Part shown: positions 21,812 through 33,783 of the stretch, one piece after another
Layout: each line of letters starts with the position of its first letter
Numbering within the stretch: the first letter of the stretch is position 1
NCBI RefSeq assembly: GCF_024763615.1
Contig: NC_077222.1
Coordinates: forward strand, 90,210,001-90,274,000
From: Phlebotomus papatasi
Lineage: Eukaryota > Arthropoda > Insecta > Diptera > Psychodidae
Direction of reading: 5' to 3'
DNA length: 64,000 nucleotides
Notes under the pieces: generated by a model
Databases searched by the model: none
What the model was told of the DNA's origin: nothing
What the model saw: only the letters and a program-made list of their open reading frames with translations
Translations under genes and position numbers: made by a program

Positions 21812-24800
21812 TTATACATTTCTATCGTACAATTCAGTAAGTCTCAAGCTCTCATTCCACAACCATTCAGCAGTCTGCTCGTCTTCTGCATGAGGAACTA
21901 GATCCTCCTCTTTGACTTCACTGCAAAAGATCAAAACAAAATAACACGTTATTGGTTGCATTAATAATCATACAATCTCAAGTTCATTAATTTGCGTGCT
22001 TCACATAATTTTCAAAGAGCAATTGTCCAAAGTGTCTCTTTTCCCAGGTCTCATTTTAAGAAAATATTTCTTAATAAATCTTTTGAAATGTGAAAACCAT
22101 CCTCATTCATTGGAATATTTAAGAAAAGAATTATTTATGAAAGTAATACAGTACGTCTCCAATAGCGTTAATTCCTAAGCTTTTTCAATATCTATCTTTG
22201 ATAAAAATTGTATAATTTTTGTTATGTATAAAAATGATTAAAAAAAACTTTTAAGCATCGAACAATCGTAATTAAAACGACTAATAAATAAAAAAAAACT
22301 CAGAAATATAAAAATCAAACGGATTGGTCCTATTGGAATGATTGGAATCGTACTGTATTTTCAAAGGGACAGATAATCCTAACCGGCTTATGTAGGTGAG
22401 ATTCTTAACGTGAGCTAACTCGGAGTGCATGCAAATTCGATTTGGAGCTGAAGTTGGGAGACGCCATTCAGTTATCTTGAATAAAATTCGTGAAATTATA
22501 CAAATTTTGTATTTAAACCAAAATATCAAGGATTTGGATGAACTGACAGAAAAGTGTTATATGGGTGAAATGTAGACCAGAATGTTCTCTATAATTTTGC
22601 CGTAGAACTTGAACTCATCGATTACTCAGAAGCCAAGATAAGCGAGGTTTTTTGTTTCTTAACTCGTTTTTTCATCCAGAGTTCCCCAAGTAGTCATTTG
22701 TTGAACTTCAACTATATCAAAGAATTGTTGTATTTTGCGGGACTTTCCATTTAAACCCCTATTTTAAGTGTCTCGGTGGAGTAGAGGCAGTCAAATTGGC
22801 ATCTGAGGGATTTCAAAGCGTTATTATTGGAAAAATCAATTTTTTCACACTTAAACGGCAAAATCGGAGTGATAGCGTAGTCTGACCGGAAAATGATGTA
22901 TGGACGAAATGTAGAGACAAATGTCCTCTACAATTATGTCGAAGTAATCATCAAAATCGGTTCAGCGACAGTCGAGATAAGTGAGGTTATGTGATATTGA
23001 AATTCGTTTTTTGACTGTGGCGCCCCTGGTGTTGGTCCCACGAAGTTCAAATGTTCTAGAAAGTTGTAGTATTTGGTGAGATCTTTCGTTTAAGCCCTCA
23101 TTCATCAAAATCGGTCACATAGAACCGGAGATATGATTTTTTGAATTTTGTGAACTTTGACCCCTCATATCTCCGGTTCTGTTTTAACCACAGCGCACAT
23201 ACGCACCATTTTGGAAACGTCCTAGACTGGACTACAACATACTAAAATTTCATTAACTTGCACAATGCCGTTTTTGAGAAAAGTGACTTTGAATTTCGAT
23301 GAATTTTGACGCTATCACAGCGCCACCTGTGGTGACTTTTTGAACTTCCATCTGAAAGTGCTCATCGAGACGAAACCAAAAAGGTAAAATTTATGTCGCT
23401 ATGTTAATTAGAACCGGAGATAGAGGCCGGTCAATGTTCGAACTTTGACCCCTTATAGCTCGGGTCAGGGGTTTTAGATCGACTTAAGGTTTTTTTTGTT
23501 TGATAGGTATAATCAACGGCTACAACATACTAAAATTTCAGCCCGATTGCATAAGGAATTTTTGAGTTATTTAACTTTTAAGATTTAAAAATTTTCTTTT
23601 TAATAATAGCGCCCCTAGCGGTGGTTTTATGAACTTGCGATGTTAGAAGAGGAAGTGGCATTTCACGAGAGCTTTCCAAAAAGCCCCCATTTTTTAAATT
23701 CTGACAATTAGAACCGGAGTTATGGCCATTTTAAGAAAATTTTTTTGGACCCTTATAGCTCGGGTCAGGGGGGTCGGGGGACCTTAAGTTTGGTATTGAT
23801 GGAAAGCTCTAAGGCCCAGCTATAACATACTAAAATTTGAGCCCGCTCGATGCCATAGGGCTGGAGCTATTGAGAAAACAAAAAAAGGGGGGTCTTCAAA
23901 ATGTCGGAAGGAGGGGTGGGGGGTGGGGGGTCAATGCACCATGTTGCAATTTTCATACGATATTTAACCTTTGCCGAAAACCGCAAGTCGATATCTTTTT
24001 TAGTTTAGGAGCTATTAAGCTCCAAAGAGCGGCCGGACGGCCGGCCGGCCGGCCGGCCGGCCGGGAACGTAACTTAGCCCCCCATATATTCGTGATCAGG
24101 AAGTGGCGAAACACATTTTGGCCAAGTTTGAGCGCGATCGGAGGACATGAAATTTTGTTAGGATTATAGTAGGTGAGATTGTTAAGAATCTCACCTAATA
24201 ATCATCGAATGGCCATTGCAAGGAGCTCTATGAAGCTATTAATATCTGAATCTGATTTCCGATTAATTTTTCCGAATTTATCTCATCAAATTTTTTAAAT
24301 TTATCACACTGTTACAGAATTCCACTACTTACTAAGAATATTGTCTTGGTTTTGCTCCAACACGTCACATTTTTTTAATTAATTGTTTTATATATTACTG
24401 CTCGAACTCAAAGAGAGAGCAGTTATATAATTCACTTTTTTCGACTTGCGACGCGGCTAGATGCCAAACGGTAAGAGATATCGACTTTCCGGACTTTGAT
24501 GACCTCTCCAAATAAGTCAACATTATTTAGGACAGGTTTTTTTCTTTTTCTCTCCACCCCCTGCTCCCTCTTTAAATATCGAACAAATGTCGAATATATT
24601 TTGGAGCCAGTCAAGATGAATATTTCATCATTAGACACATATGTTCAAAAAACATTTTGATATCGAATTTTCGAAGATCAATTTAACCGCTTTGGAGAGC
24701 ATATTTTTCAACCAATTTCCTTAAAGAATTAAAGAAATGATCTTTTAAAGGATAATTGGTATTTTTTTGGTTTCAGAAGTCTTTTATGGTCTTTAAAGGT

Positions 24801-27060
24801 ATTCTGTTTAGAAGAATATTTTTTTTTTTCAAATTTATTTACAAGATTGTCTATTACTCGTAAGGTCGCTTTCATTAATTTCTGGGTCACTTCCTGCATG
24901 TTCAGCGGATTTAAACCATTTTAGAAGTCACATGAAGCATGTAAATGCTTTATGCGTTATCAAGTAGGAAATGCAATTATAATAATTCCACTCAGGTTGA
25001 CTGGTTGAATTTATAATCTTCCGAAACGTTAGCTTAGAAAAAATTGCTGTTCCATTATTTCTTCTAAAATTAACAAATATTGTTCATACATTTATTTATG
25101 AACAGTGTGCATAAAACCAAAGTATAGTTTGTAATTCTGTCGCACGATCTGGAACTATGCCCACAGAGAATTATTTTGCTTATCTCCCCCAAAAATCTTG
25201 ACCAATTGAGCAAATTTAACTCACCTGAAATATTTTCCGCTGATGAACTCGAGTTTGGGATCAACAGCTACCTTGATGCTCGTTTGGGCACCAGATCTGG
25301 GAGTCTTCAAGATGAATGTGGACAAAACAGGTCCAACAGCATGAGCCAGTCGATGGATACGCATGTGGCGTGAGATATTCGTGAGCACATTTCCAGGATT
25401 TACAGCATTAACAGTGACGCGCGTACAGCGAAGTTGATGAGCCAGATGCCTCGTGAACAGTATCAAAGCCAATTTGGACTGATTGTAGGCTGAGATACGG
25501 TCGTAGGTCTGTCTGCTGTCCAGATCATTCTTGTTAATATGTCCCTGAGCATAGAAGTAGGAAGACACATTGACGATGCGACTAGGTTCAGATTTCTTCA
25601 GAGTGTCTAATAAAAGGTTTGTCAGCAGGAAATGCCCCAAATAGTTGACCCCAAAGTGCATCTCATGACCTTCCTTAGTCAGCAAGTAAGGGGCATAAAA
25701 GACACCAGCATTGTTTATCTAGAGAAAGAAATTTTTATTGAAACTATTTACTACTGAGGCCTCTGTCATTTTCAAAGACTGCAAAATTTGCAAATCTTTT
25801 ATCTTAATTTTTTGTCAAAGAAGACACGGTAGAGGAGACCGGGGCAGAATTAGCCACGGATTAAATTAGACAGTGCATTGGGGTGTTATAGTTTTTCCTT
25901 AGAAAGATTCATGAGCTAACTACAATTAATTCAGTGTAATAACCTCCCTGCCTATTCATGGAAACAGGAAGGATGCCCATTTTTAACTATTCCAAGACGT
26001 AGAATGTCCCAAGGAACCCGGAAACTTTTCATAGAATTCATTAAGTAGATTTGATTTCGGTACTCCAACTACGCGCGGATTTGAGCATTCCCTTGTCTTT
26101 CCAGAACGGTTTAAAGTTTAAGGCTCTTTGCACTGCATCTTATTTGCAGAGTTGATGACCCTTTCTTTCTTGAGGTAATTATACAACCGATACAATCTAC
26201 GTCACAAAAGATTCAATAAAAAAGACACCTGTCCGAAAAAGCAAGCATAATCTCACTGATGCATCTCTGACAAAATTGCCCATTTTTAACACGAAAAACA
26301 GGCTACAAATCACTACTAACGTGAATTAACACAATATTCAATAAATATTTAATAATATCACTTAAAAATATAGAAAATATTAATAATAATTAGTAGTTTG
26401 CGATATAGCTAAACAAGACTGCAGTACATAAAAAGTTCTGTCAAATTTTTCGAAAGAAACTGCTCACATTGAAAGTTTCAACATGGAAATTTTAATTCAA
26501 ATCATATTAAAAATTCGACGAATTTAATGTTACGCCCTTCTAAGAAGAATAAATATTTTGATACAATACATTATTCATTAAATGTTGAAAGAAAATTCCA
26601 CAATGTTAATCAATTTATTTGTGGTGTCCAAAATTATAAACAAAGGGACCAAAATTACAAGCTGTCCGAAATTATAAGCAGTTCTCCTATCACAGTCAGT
26701 TTTAAGTGATTTAATTCTTTTTATTACCGCTTTCTTTATGGCATCAACTGTGATAAGTCAGCGGTATTCGCATCAAGAATTTATTGACGTGAATATATTT
26801 AAATAGAATTTAATTCTAATCAATATTGTGTTATGGGTTGATCAAAATTGATTTTTTCTAGTCAAAAAGGATAATTGATTAACCACTCTAGTTTTTTACT
26901 GTGAAAACTGTAAAAAATAATAATAATAATTTTCACTTCTGGCCTCTGTACACTAGAGAAATTTATGTTCATATTGAAGTGTTTTTCCAGTACAAACATA
27001 AGGAATTTGCTTCAATATGGACATAAATTTCTCGAGCGTATATAGAAGCCATTAAAGTCA

Positions 27061-27092
<32 letters not shown>

Positions 27093-29780
27093 TTTATTTC
27101 CAACATCATATCTCAAATGCGGCTGCCGACCGACTTCACAACCGGTCTCCCCAAGTAAACGGCAGAAACCTTGGTTCACAGACCGTATATGCCGAAAAGT
27201 ATTGTACAAAGCATGTTACATATTAATCAATACAATTCAATAAAATATTCAATAATTCAGTAATACTTTATGTAACAAAAAACACGTACAATCTCACTTA
27301 TGGGAAGGCAGGGACAGGGCAAGCGAGACAGATGGGCCAAAAGCAACGGCGGGGCCACATAAGTGGCTCGTATTGTCGTTGCTGAGTTCGGAAGAACAAA
27401 AAAGAAATTCCAATCACCAATTTTTGTTCTTATAAATCCAAGAATATTTTAATAGTAAAATAATATTAGTAGAACGTGTAGAAAATGAAGAAAAAATATC
27501 TTACTGGTTTCATCAGTTTTTCTAAGAACATTAATTTTAATATATATTTATATTTAAAAATTATTTAAAAAAAAAACTTGAACGACTTGCAAACTCTCTT
27601 TCGCATTTACGGCCATAATCTGTATTTAGGCCCGCTTTGGAGTAGGGGAGGGCCTGCATGTTTGAGACGCGGGTAGTTTGAGATGCAATGTATTATTCTT
27701 TAATTGTGGCAAAAACACTAATCGAATTATTTTTGTTAAAGTCTATACTAGTAAGTATACTAATCGCTATATAAAATTTCAAAATAATTTTCTGAGTTTC
27801 GGAAATAATGCCTTAAAGTCAAAATACAAAAAAGTGTTTAAAACATGCCGGCTCTCCCCTATTTCAATTTTCCTTTATTTTCAAAACAAAAATTTTATTC
27901 CATATAAACTAAAACTAATAGTAGTAAATATTTTCTATTAACTTCGAATAATAAAATGAAATTTTAGATTTGGGAAATAAAAAAAATGGTAGGGCACATT
28001 TCCCTGTATGCTGCATTTTATAACTGTTTTAATAAAATTGCGTAATTTAAAATTCAATAAATCTGAACTAGCAAAGGCTTATCATAATTTTTAGTGTTTA
28101 AATTCTTTTTCAAAAAGAACGCTAAAATAAATAAATTAACAAAGTATTATTTAAAAAATATCTGATGGAAAATTTGCGATTTTTTATCTTCTATAATCAC
28201 TTTTTTATGAAATTAAAAAAAAACTAAGTGTACCTAAATTTATAGGGGAAAGTACTGTCCCTTCGAATAATGTGAATTTATTTTACTTCTCCTGAGAGAT
28301 TTCCACATGATTGTCACATAATTATCAGTATTTGATAATAAGCTAGCTAATATTTAACAGAAATGTTTAAGCATGAACGTTCGAAGGGATAGTACTTTCC
28401 CCTATAATAATATTTTATAAAAATCAAATAGTTTTGCGTGCAGAAATTTTTCTTAAGGAAAAATGAGATTATTTGTTAAGTCTGTCTGAATTGGAATAAA
28501 AGATTTATAAATAAGCAGAAAGAATATACCGTAAATACGGGTCACTATGCAATGCACTCCCATTTTTCGCAAAGCATTGCTTTAGTTCTAGGAAGGGATG
28601 GTCGCATTGACCATAAGGGCTATTAAGGATTAACCTTAGAGAATTACGGTAATTTACGTTAAAAAATAAAATTTCTATCAAAAATTTAAAGAAAATTCAA
28701 ATTGAAAATATTTGAAATTAATTAGAATTTGAAAATTAGAATTTTGTCAAATAAAAAGATTTAATAGAAAAGAAGATTCTCTTTTTGTAGAATAATATTT
28801 GGAACTTTTTTTGAAATTAAACCTGTTTTTTAAGCTCTTATAATCTTTGCAAATTTTCCTTTCCACATGTGAAACATCAAAATAATTTTTTTTAGTGATA
28901 GAACATCCCATTTAGGTACTCACCAGAACGTCTAGACGAGTTTCTTCATCCAAGAATGTACTAACGAAGCTCCTGATGGAGTCAAACGATGCCAGGTCAA
29001 GAGATCTGTTGTAAATGTTGGAATTGTCGGATTTACGAACAATTTCCAATCGCGCTATTTCGCACTTTTCGTAATTTCTACAAGCCATGTAAATCTAAAT
29101 TTGAAAAAGAAAAAGAACAGGAAATTTCAACGATATTTTCCGGGGAGTTGTTGTTTGTTGAACAAAAACAAGCAAAGAACATTCCAAGAATTCAATTGCA
29201 CATATAAACCTATAATTTTAAATTGGGAAAATCAACTCAATTTAAGAGAAAAGCTTTCTTGCAGGTCATTTGGACGAGTAATCACTCTTGATTAATTCTA
29301 TCACGCACTATTGAGCACTCATGAAACAGTTAATAAAATTGTTACCAGCGTCCATGCCCTCCTTTTCACATCAATAATTTCCTAGCACTTGCACTTAAGT
29401 CTTTGTGATTTAATCCTCTTTGTCACTGATTCACATTTAACCATTTATATTGCACAAATTTTCACTAGTTTTCTCTTACCCTGGCACCACGTCTGGCAAG
29501 ATCAAGGGCAGTTTCGAATCCAATTCCAGAACTGGAACCTGTAATGATGACCACTTTTCCATCCATTCGATGATTCTTTCTGTATTGCCCTCCCTGGGCA
29601 TATTGTCTGCAATAGAGCCAAGTGTTAAAATCTCTAAGAAACTTTCTAAAAAAAAAAACAGCGATTATACCTAACATTGTAGAGAATCACAAACAAGAGG
29701 AGGAAACTGGCCAGAGAAGCACCAAAAATAATCCATACTTCCACGTCTATTTGACTCAGGAGATCCAACATCTCTATCAT
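21812..29780 (-). CDS. Retinol dehydrogenase-like SDR, gene 7 (336 aa, 5 exons)
   Basis: The most diverged array member. Exons are 29780-29671, 29606-29480, 29094-28924, 25718-25225 and 21920-21812; lengths sum to 337 codons with a consistent frame. Introns are 64, 385, 3,205 and 3,304 bp. Anchor at about residues 15-34. The cofactor motif is TGSSSGIG at 59-66 instead of TGANTGIG; NNAG at 138-141, Asn161, Ser188/189, Tyr214 and Lys218 in YNQSK. Only the last intron position (after SGKYF) is shared with genes 1-6. The start may be Met1 or Met4. The distant last exon is assigned because its phase fits and its tail resembles the family, not from transcripts. Intron 4 holds a 1.8 kb TIR element. 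Intron 3 holds small MITEs, a hairpin at 26942-27052 and a retroelement tail. Confidence 0.75.
22393..24197. mobile_element. 1.8 kb TIR element with three internal tandem units of about 295 bp
   Basis: A perfect 17 bp terminal inverted repeat, TAGGTGAGATTCTTAAC at 22393-22409 and its complement at 24181-24197. The right end is also a small hairpin by itself. Internally, TTAGAACCGGAG, GACCCCTTATAGCTCGGGTC-like and ACAACATACTAAAATTT blocks each occur three times, about 288-304 bp apart. Locally richer in GC than its surroundings. No transposase ORF. It sits in intron 4 of gene 7. Confidence 0.7.
24037..24064 (+). repeat. (CCGG)n simple repeat
   Basis: About seven tetranucleotide units, a striking GC-only run inside the 1.8 kb TIR element. 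Confidence 0.9.
26942..27052. repeat. Short hairpin repeat
   Basis: GAGAAATTTATGTTCATATT and AATATGGACATAAATTTCTC are complementary arms around a loop of about 45 bp. Lies in intron 3 of gene 7. Confidence 0.6.
27058..27215 (-). mobile_element. 3' end of a non-LTR retroelement with (TTA)n tail
   Basis: On minus the sequence runs GCATTTGAGATATGATGTTG, then GGAAATAAATATTATTATTA and an extended TTA repeat. This is the typical 3' tail of several insect LINE clades. Only the tail and about 130 bp of body can be seen. Confidence 0.45.
28244..28403. mobile_element. TAGGGGAAAGTACTG MITE
   Basis: Termini TAGGGGAAAGTACTGTCCCT and the inverse AGGGATAGTACTTTCCCCTA. About 160 bp, related by ends to the TAGGGGAAAGCGC elements of gene 5. 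Lies in intron 3 of gene 7. Confidence 0.7.
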
Positions 29781-31351
29781 AAGCACTAACTAAACTTCAA
29801 CGGCAAGAAACAAAATCCAACTGCAAGTTTTTTTTACAATTCTAGAGGCCTTTATAGACATTTTGCAATCCAGTGGAACTTCCTGTGCTTCTTAGAGCCC
29901 CTCCATACTAATTTGTCCGGAAGACTTTGGTGTAACAGAAGCAAAGAGAAAACCTTGCCATGCGAGTGCGTTTTGTCGTTAAAGAATATATATTAGTTCT
30001 TAGAAGTTCACAAGTTATTGCAAGTGATCCAAAAACTTTTAGGCCCATTTTAAATGTATAAAGACTTTTTATAGGTAGTTTACTTCAATGTCCGTACTTA
30101 TCTAAAAAGTACGATAAAAATTAAAAATAAATATTTTAATTTTTTGTGATTTAGAGAGAATGGGGAAGTATTTTAGTCGTAAATCTTCTATTTATTTCTT
30201 TGTAAGTGCCTATAAATTAGCTGAAGAAGAAACATTTTCTTGAATAGCATCATTAACATCGCAATGTTTTTAATATTACTTTAGTCTAATCAGTTAAACA
30301 GAAAAACAATTAGCAGAACGATACTTTCCAAGTTTTATATGTACCAGCATTTTCCAGATAGGGCTAAGTCAAACACTTTTGAACTGGGGCACCTTTGAAT
30401 TAAGGCTTTTTCCTACTATTTTTAAAAAGGACTGAGCCATATCATAATGCAATTTAACTCTACATTGTGAATATAAACTATATCATGGTAAGGTTCAGAT
30501 CCATTTAAAAATAAGAGAATAAGTCATATTTCAAAGGTATCCTAATTCTAAGGTGTCCCACTTTCCATGACAGAACTTTGACGTTTTCACGTGAAGTTCA
30601 AACGATTTTCCTCAAAAAGCAATTTTTGTCGATAATTGTTCCCAATGTGTAGACCGTGTAGAGATCCTAACTGCTCTTATAAAAAGATACTTACACTTTA
30701 GGGAAAAGAATCACCAGGAGTTTGTAACTTTTCATGATTTTTACGCATGGAGAGGCACTAGGCCTCCTGCAAGTGGGAATTTTAGCTAAGTTTTCTTATA
30801 CGGGCTTCAGACTAAAGACCTAACCATATGGCTTACCTGTTCCAAATTCTTATCAATCAAAATTTCTTGGAAAAAAATCAATTAGAATTGGATTATTAAG
30901 GACAGTGACCTATAAGAATCTGAAAAAGCAGTAAAATTGGTTGCTATTCAGGGTTTTGAGACCTTATAGAGAACGGGGCTAAACCTCAAGTCTGAACATC
31001 GTTTTATACTGGGATTGGGTTTTATCGCGTTGTCAAGTCCATACCCCGCGGAATCAAATGCAAGGAAGTTCACTAATGCCAGACAAATTTCTCATGAACT
31101 AAAAGAAATTCGAAGACGGGGCCCATTGACCCGACTGACCCATTAAGTTCATTCATGAGAACAATTTGTTGCCCTGGGCCATGAGATATGCAATTTATCG
31201 GCCTTATCAGACCCAGGACACGGAGCCCGAATACACCCTCTGCCTCACTCCAACCAAGACTGACTTTCCCTGCACATAAATACGCTCCCTTCTGTACCGT
31301 TCTAAAAAGAGGAAAGTACTCGTTAATTTCAAAACATGACCGCTTCAAGTC
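29781..31351. other. Intergenic, no gene recognised
   Basis: AT-rich sequence upstream of RDH gene 7. A fragment near 31020-31110 resembles the SINE body at 18.6 and 40.7 kb but is degenerate. I see no convincing exon. Confidence 0.4.
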
Positions 31352-31872
31352 TTAAGCCTTTAAAGACGATTGGAACACCGGTGTCCCATAAAGAAAATAA
31401 TTTTTCCTGACTAAATAAAATTATTTTTTTCTTATGTCTGTACATAATTGTAAAGTAGAAGGTTGAAGGAATCTAGAATATTTTTTGCAAGTCTCTAGCT
31501 ATTTGCTATGTAGTAAATATTTAAGCTCAAAAATGGCGGTTTTTTAAATTCTTACATTCATAATTTATTTTATTTATTTTTTATACTTTCAATTTTTTTT
31601 AAGCAAATCCCCTTTGACAATAAAAACTACAATACTCATACGTAATATTTTTCATTAAAGCGAAGAATATTATTCATTGGTATTGTCAGAAAAATTACTT
31701 AAATTTTTGGGCTATTTTTGTCCCTATCGTTCATAGAAGCACAAATACACCGAATCAGACTCTTTGGACTTTTCAAGGTTAGATGTAAGACTTATCATTG
31801 ATTATGTTTCTCAGTTTAATTTTTATTGTTCATTTTCAGTCCGTAAAAAGTGTCTCGTCGTTAAAGGGTTAA
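31352..31872. mobile_element. TTAA-flanked CCTTTAARGACGATTGG element
   Basis: Starts TTAAGCCTTTAAAGACGATT, then ACACCGGTGTCCCAT, and ends CGTCGTTAAAGGGTTAA. About 520 bp, non-coding, closely related to 39134-39949. Confidence 0.7.
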
Positions 31873-32995
31873 ACTCCCTCGGAGTGAACTGTCCACGGCG
31901 ACTGATGCTGATTCAATGAAGTACGGAGATAACTGAATCAAACAAAAAACAAAGACTCCAGCCACTTTCATCACCCGCCTAGCAATGATGGATTGAGTGT
32001 GTCATAGGAATGAAGGATTGGAATTGGTGGGTTTGGCCGTCGACTGGGTTAAGAATTGTCGAATCAGCCATACGATCTACACTATCTAAAGTTGTTTTTT
32101 TCTTAAATATGTACATAATTACAAAAAGGTTGCATGAATCTAGGATTTTTTTTTTTGCAATCTCCAGCTATTTGCTACAGGGGAAGGATTTGCGGGTTCG
32201 CACACAAAAATGATGTTCAAGTTGAGTGATTTATTTTCTGACTATCAAGCAGACCGTATCGATTCCTCTACTATGCCACAAAATCTTTTACGTATAACGC
32301 TCATAATCCCACCTTACAAAATCCCAGGAAATCCTTAGATTCTCCTGTAGAAGAAAATGAAAAAATAGTGGCGATTTGTATGAAATATCAATGAAGTTTC
32401 TATCTTCGTACACAATTCATGTCATCATAGAGCACCCTATTTTCACCGTAAATTTTGCGCCGAACGCTAAAAGTTGCACATCACTGTTTAATTTACATTG
32501 AACTCTAATCTACTTGATTAAAGGTTTGTTAAAGGAATAAAACGCTTTAATATCACTTTTTTGGAATTTTTCTAAAACATGTTTTCGTGACAATAAAAAC
32601 CACTTTTTGCTTGGTTCCATGAGAATTTTACTCTGGAAAACTGTTAATCTGGTAAATGTTTTCTTGAAAAGCCTTGATCTCACCACGTTCACTAAAAGTT
32701 CACTAAGTCAGTAAGTTTTTTAAAGCTTAAATTAAAAGTGACTAAATTGCTGCAAGCGAGAAGACCACACAGCTCCATTATTCCTCTATACGGAGCCGGA
32801 TAGGGAGAGATGGGGCTACTTTTTTTTTTAGCTATGGGGCTACATTGATATACAACTTTTTCACATGTTTCTTAAGAAAACTGGGTTTCAACGTAATAAA
32901 ATTTATATATATAAAACAAGACTAAATAAAATAATTGTAAGGCCTAGCTTCCTTCAGAAATATGCGAAAAAATCGAATATCAATGTAGCTCAATA

Positions 32996-33247
32996 CACTG
33001 AAAGTGATCCGAAAAAGTTAAAATAACATTCCGGAAATGTTAATTTTACCCAGCATTATTGATCCGAAATCGGTGTAAATATTATGCTTCTTAGGTGTAT
33101 TATGGGTCAAAGTTACCCTTTTTCATGTTAATTTTACACTTAAAAAGGTGTAAAATTAACACTAAATAATGTTGATATATTTTTACTCCCAAAAACTGTT
33201 AAAGTTATGAGGAAAAAGTTAATCGCACCCACTTTTTTTTCTCAGTG
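32996..33247. mobile_element. CACTGAG-family MITE, copy 3
   Basis: CACTGAA at the left (one base changed) and CTCAGTG at the right, with a body almost the same as copy 1 at 3694-3949 and in the same orientation. Confidence 0.8.
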
Positions 33248-33368
33248 ATAGCTCAAAATAATCCCACTTCCCCCTATATTCAAAAACGTTTTTGAATGCA
33301 CACCACTAAAGTTTCCCTCATTCCCACAGCTGCAGGAATTAGGATTTAGCACAGATATTGAGTTTCCT

Positions 33369-33522
33369 TTAACGCTTTAAGAGGACGAGTGGGACACCGG
33401 TCGTCCCAAAAACAAAACCATTTTTTTCTGACTATAGAAAGTTTATTTTGTCCTCTAAATATCCCGAAAAATTAGTTTCTGTTTTTGGAACACCGTTGTC
33501 CCATTCGTCCTTAAATGGTTAA
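33369..33522. mobile_element. Short TTAA-family MITE
   Basis: TTAA, GCTTTAAGAGGACGAGTGGG and ACACCGGTCGTCCC at the left; GTTGTCCCATTCGTCCTTAA and TTAA at the right. About 150 bp, an internally deleted relative of 31352-31872. Confidence 0.65.
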
Positions 33523-33783
33523 CATGAAAAACAACATAAATGTGCGTTTATGTGAAATATGTTCAAAAATCACTTATGAAAGCGCTATGAAAGTTTATCG
33601 TACATGTGATTCTTTCATTGAACATTCAGTTGGTGCAAGCTTGAAAAATATTTTCAAAAAAGTAATGCAAAATTACTTTTATGGTAAATTAAGCTAATTC
33701 AAAACCTGCTCCAAATGGAATTTTTTCGCTACTCCAAATGGTAACGTCACTGTTTTCATGATAAATACAGTAAATTATATTTG

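Noticed and set aside
23837..24169. 110-codon plus ORF with Gly/Arg-rich and Pro/Ala-Gly repeats
   Set aside because: Starts inside a repeat unit and runs through the (CCGG)n run; it is a by-product of GC-rich repeats.
24167..24202. Helitron 3' end (hairpin followed by CTAAT)
   Set aside because: A perfect inverted copy of the terminal 17 bp is present at the left end, which fits a TIR element better than a Helitron.
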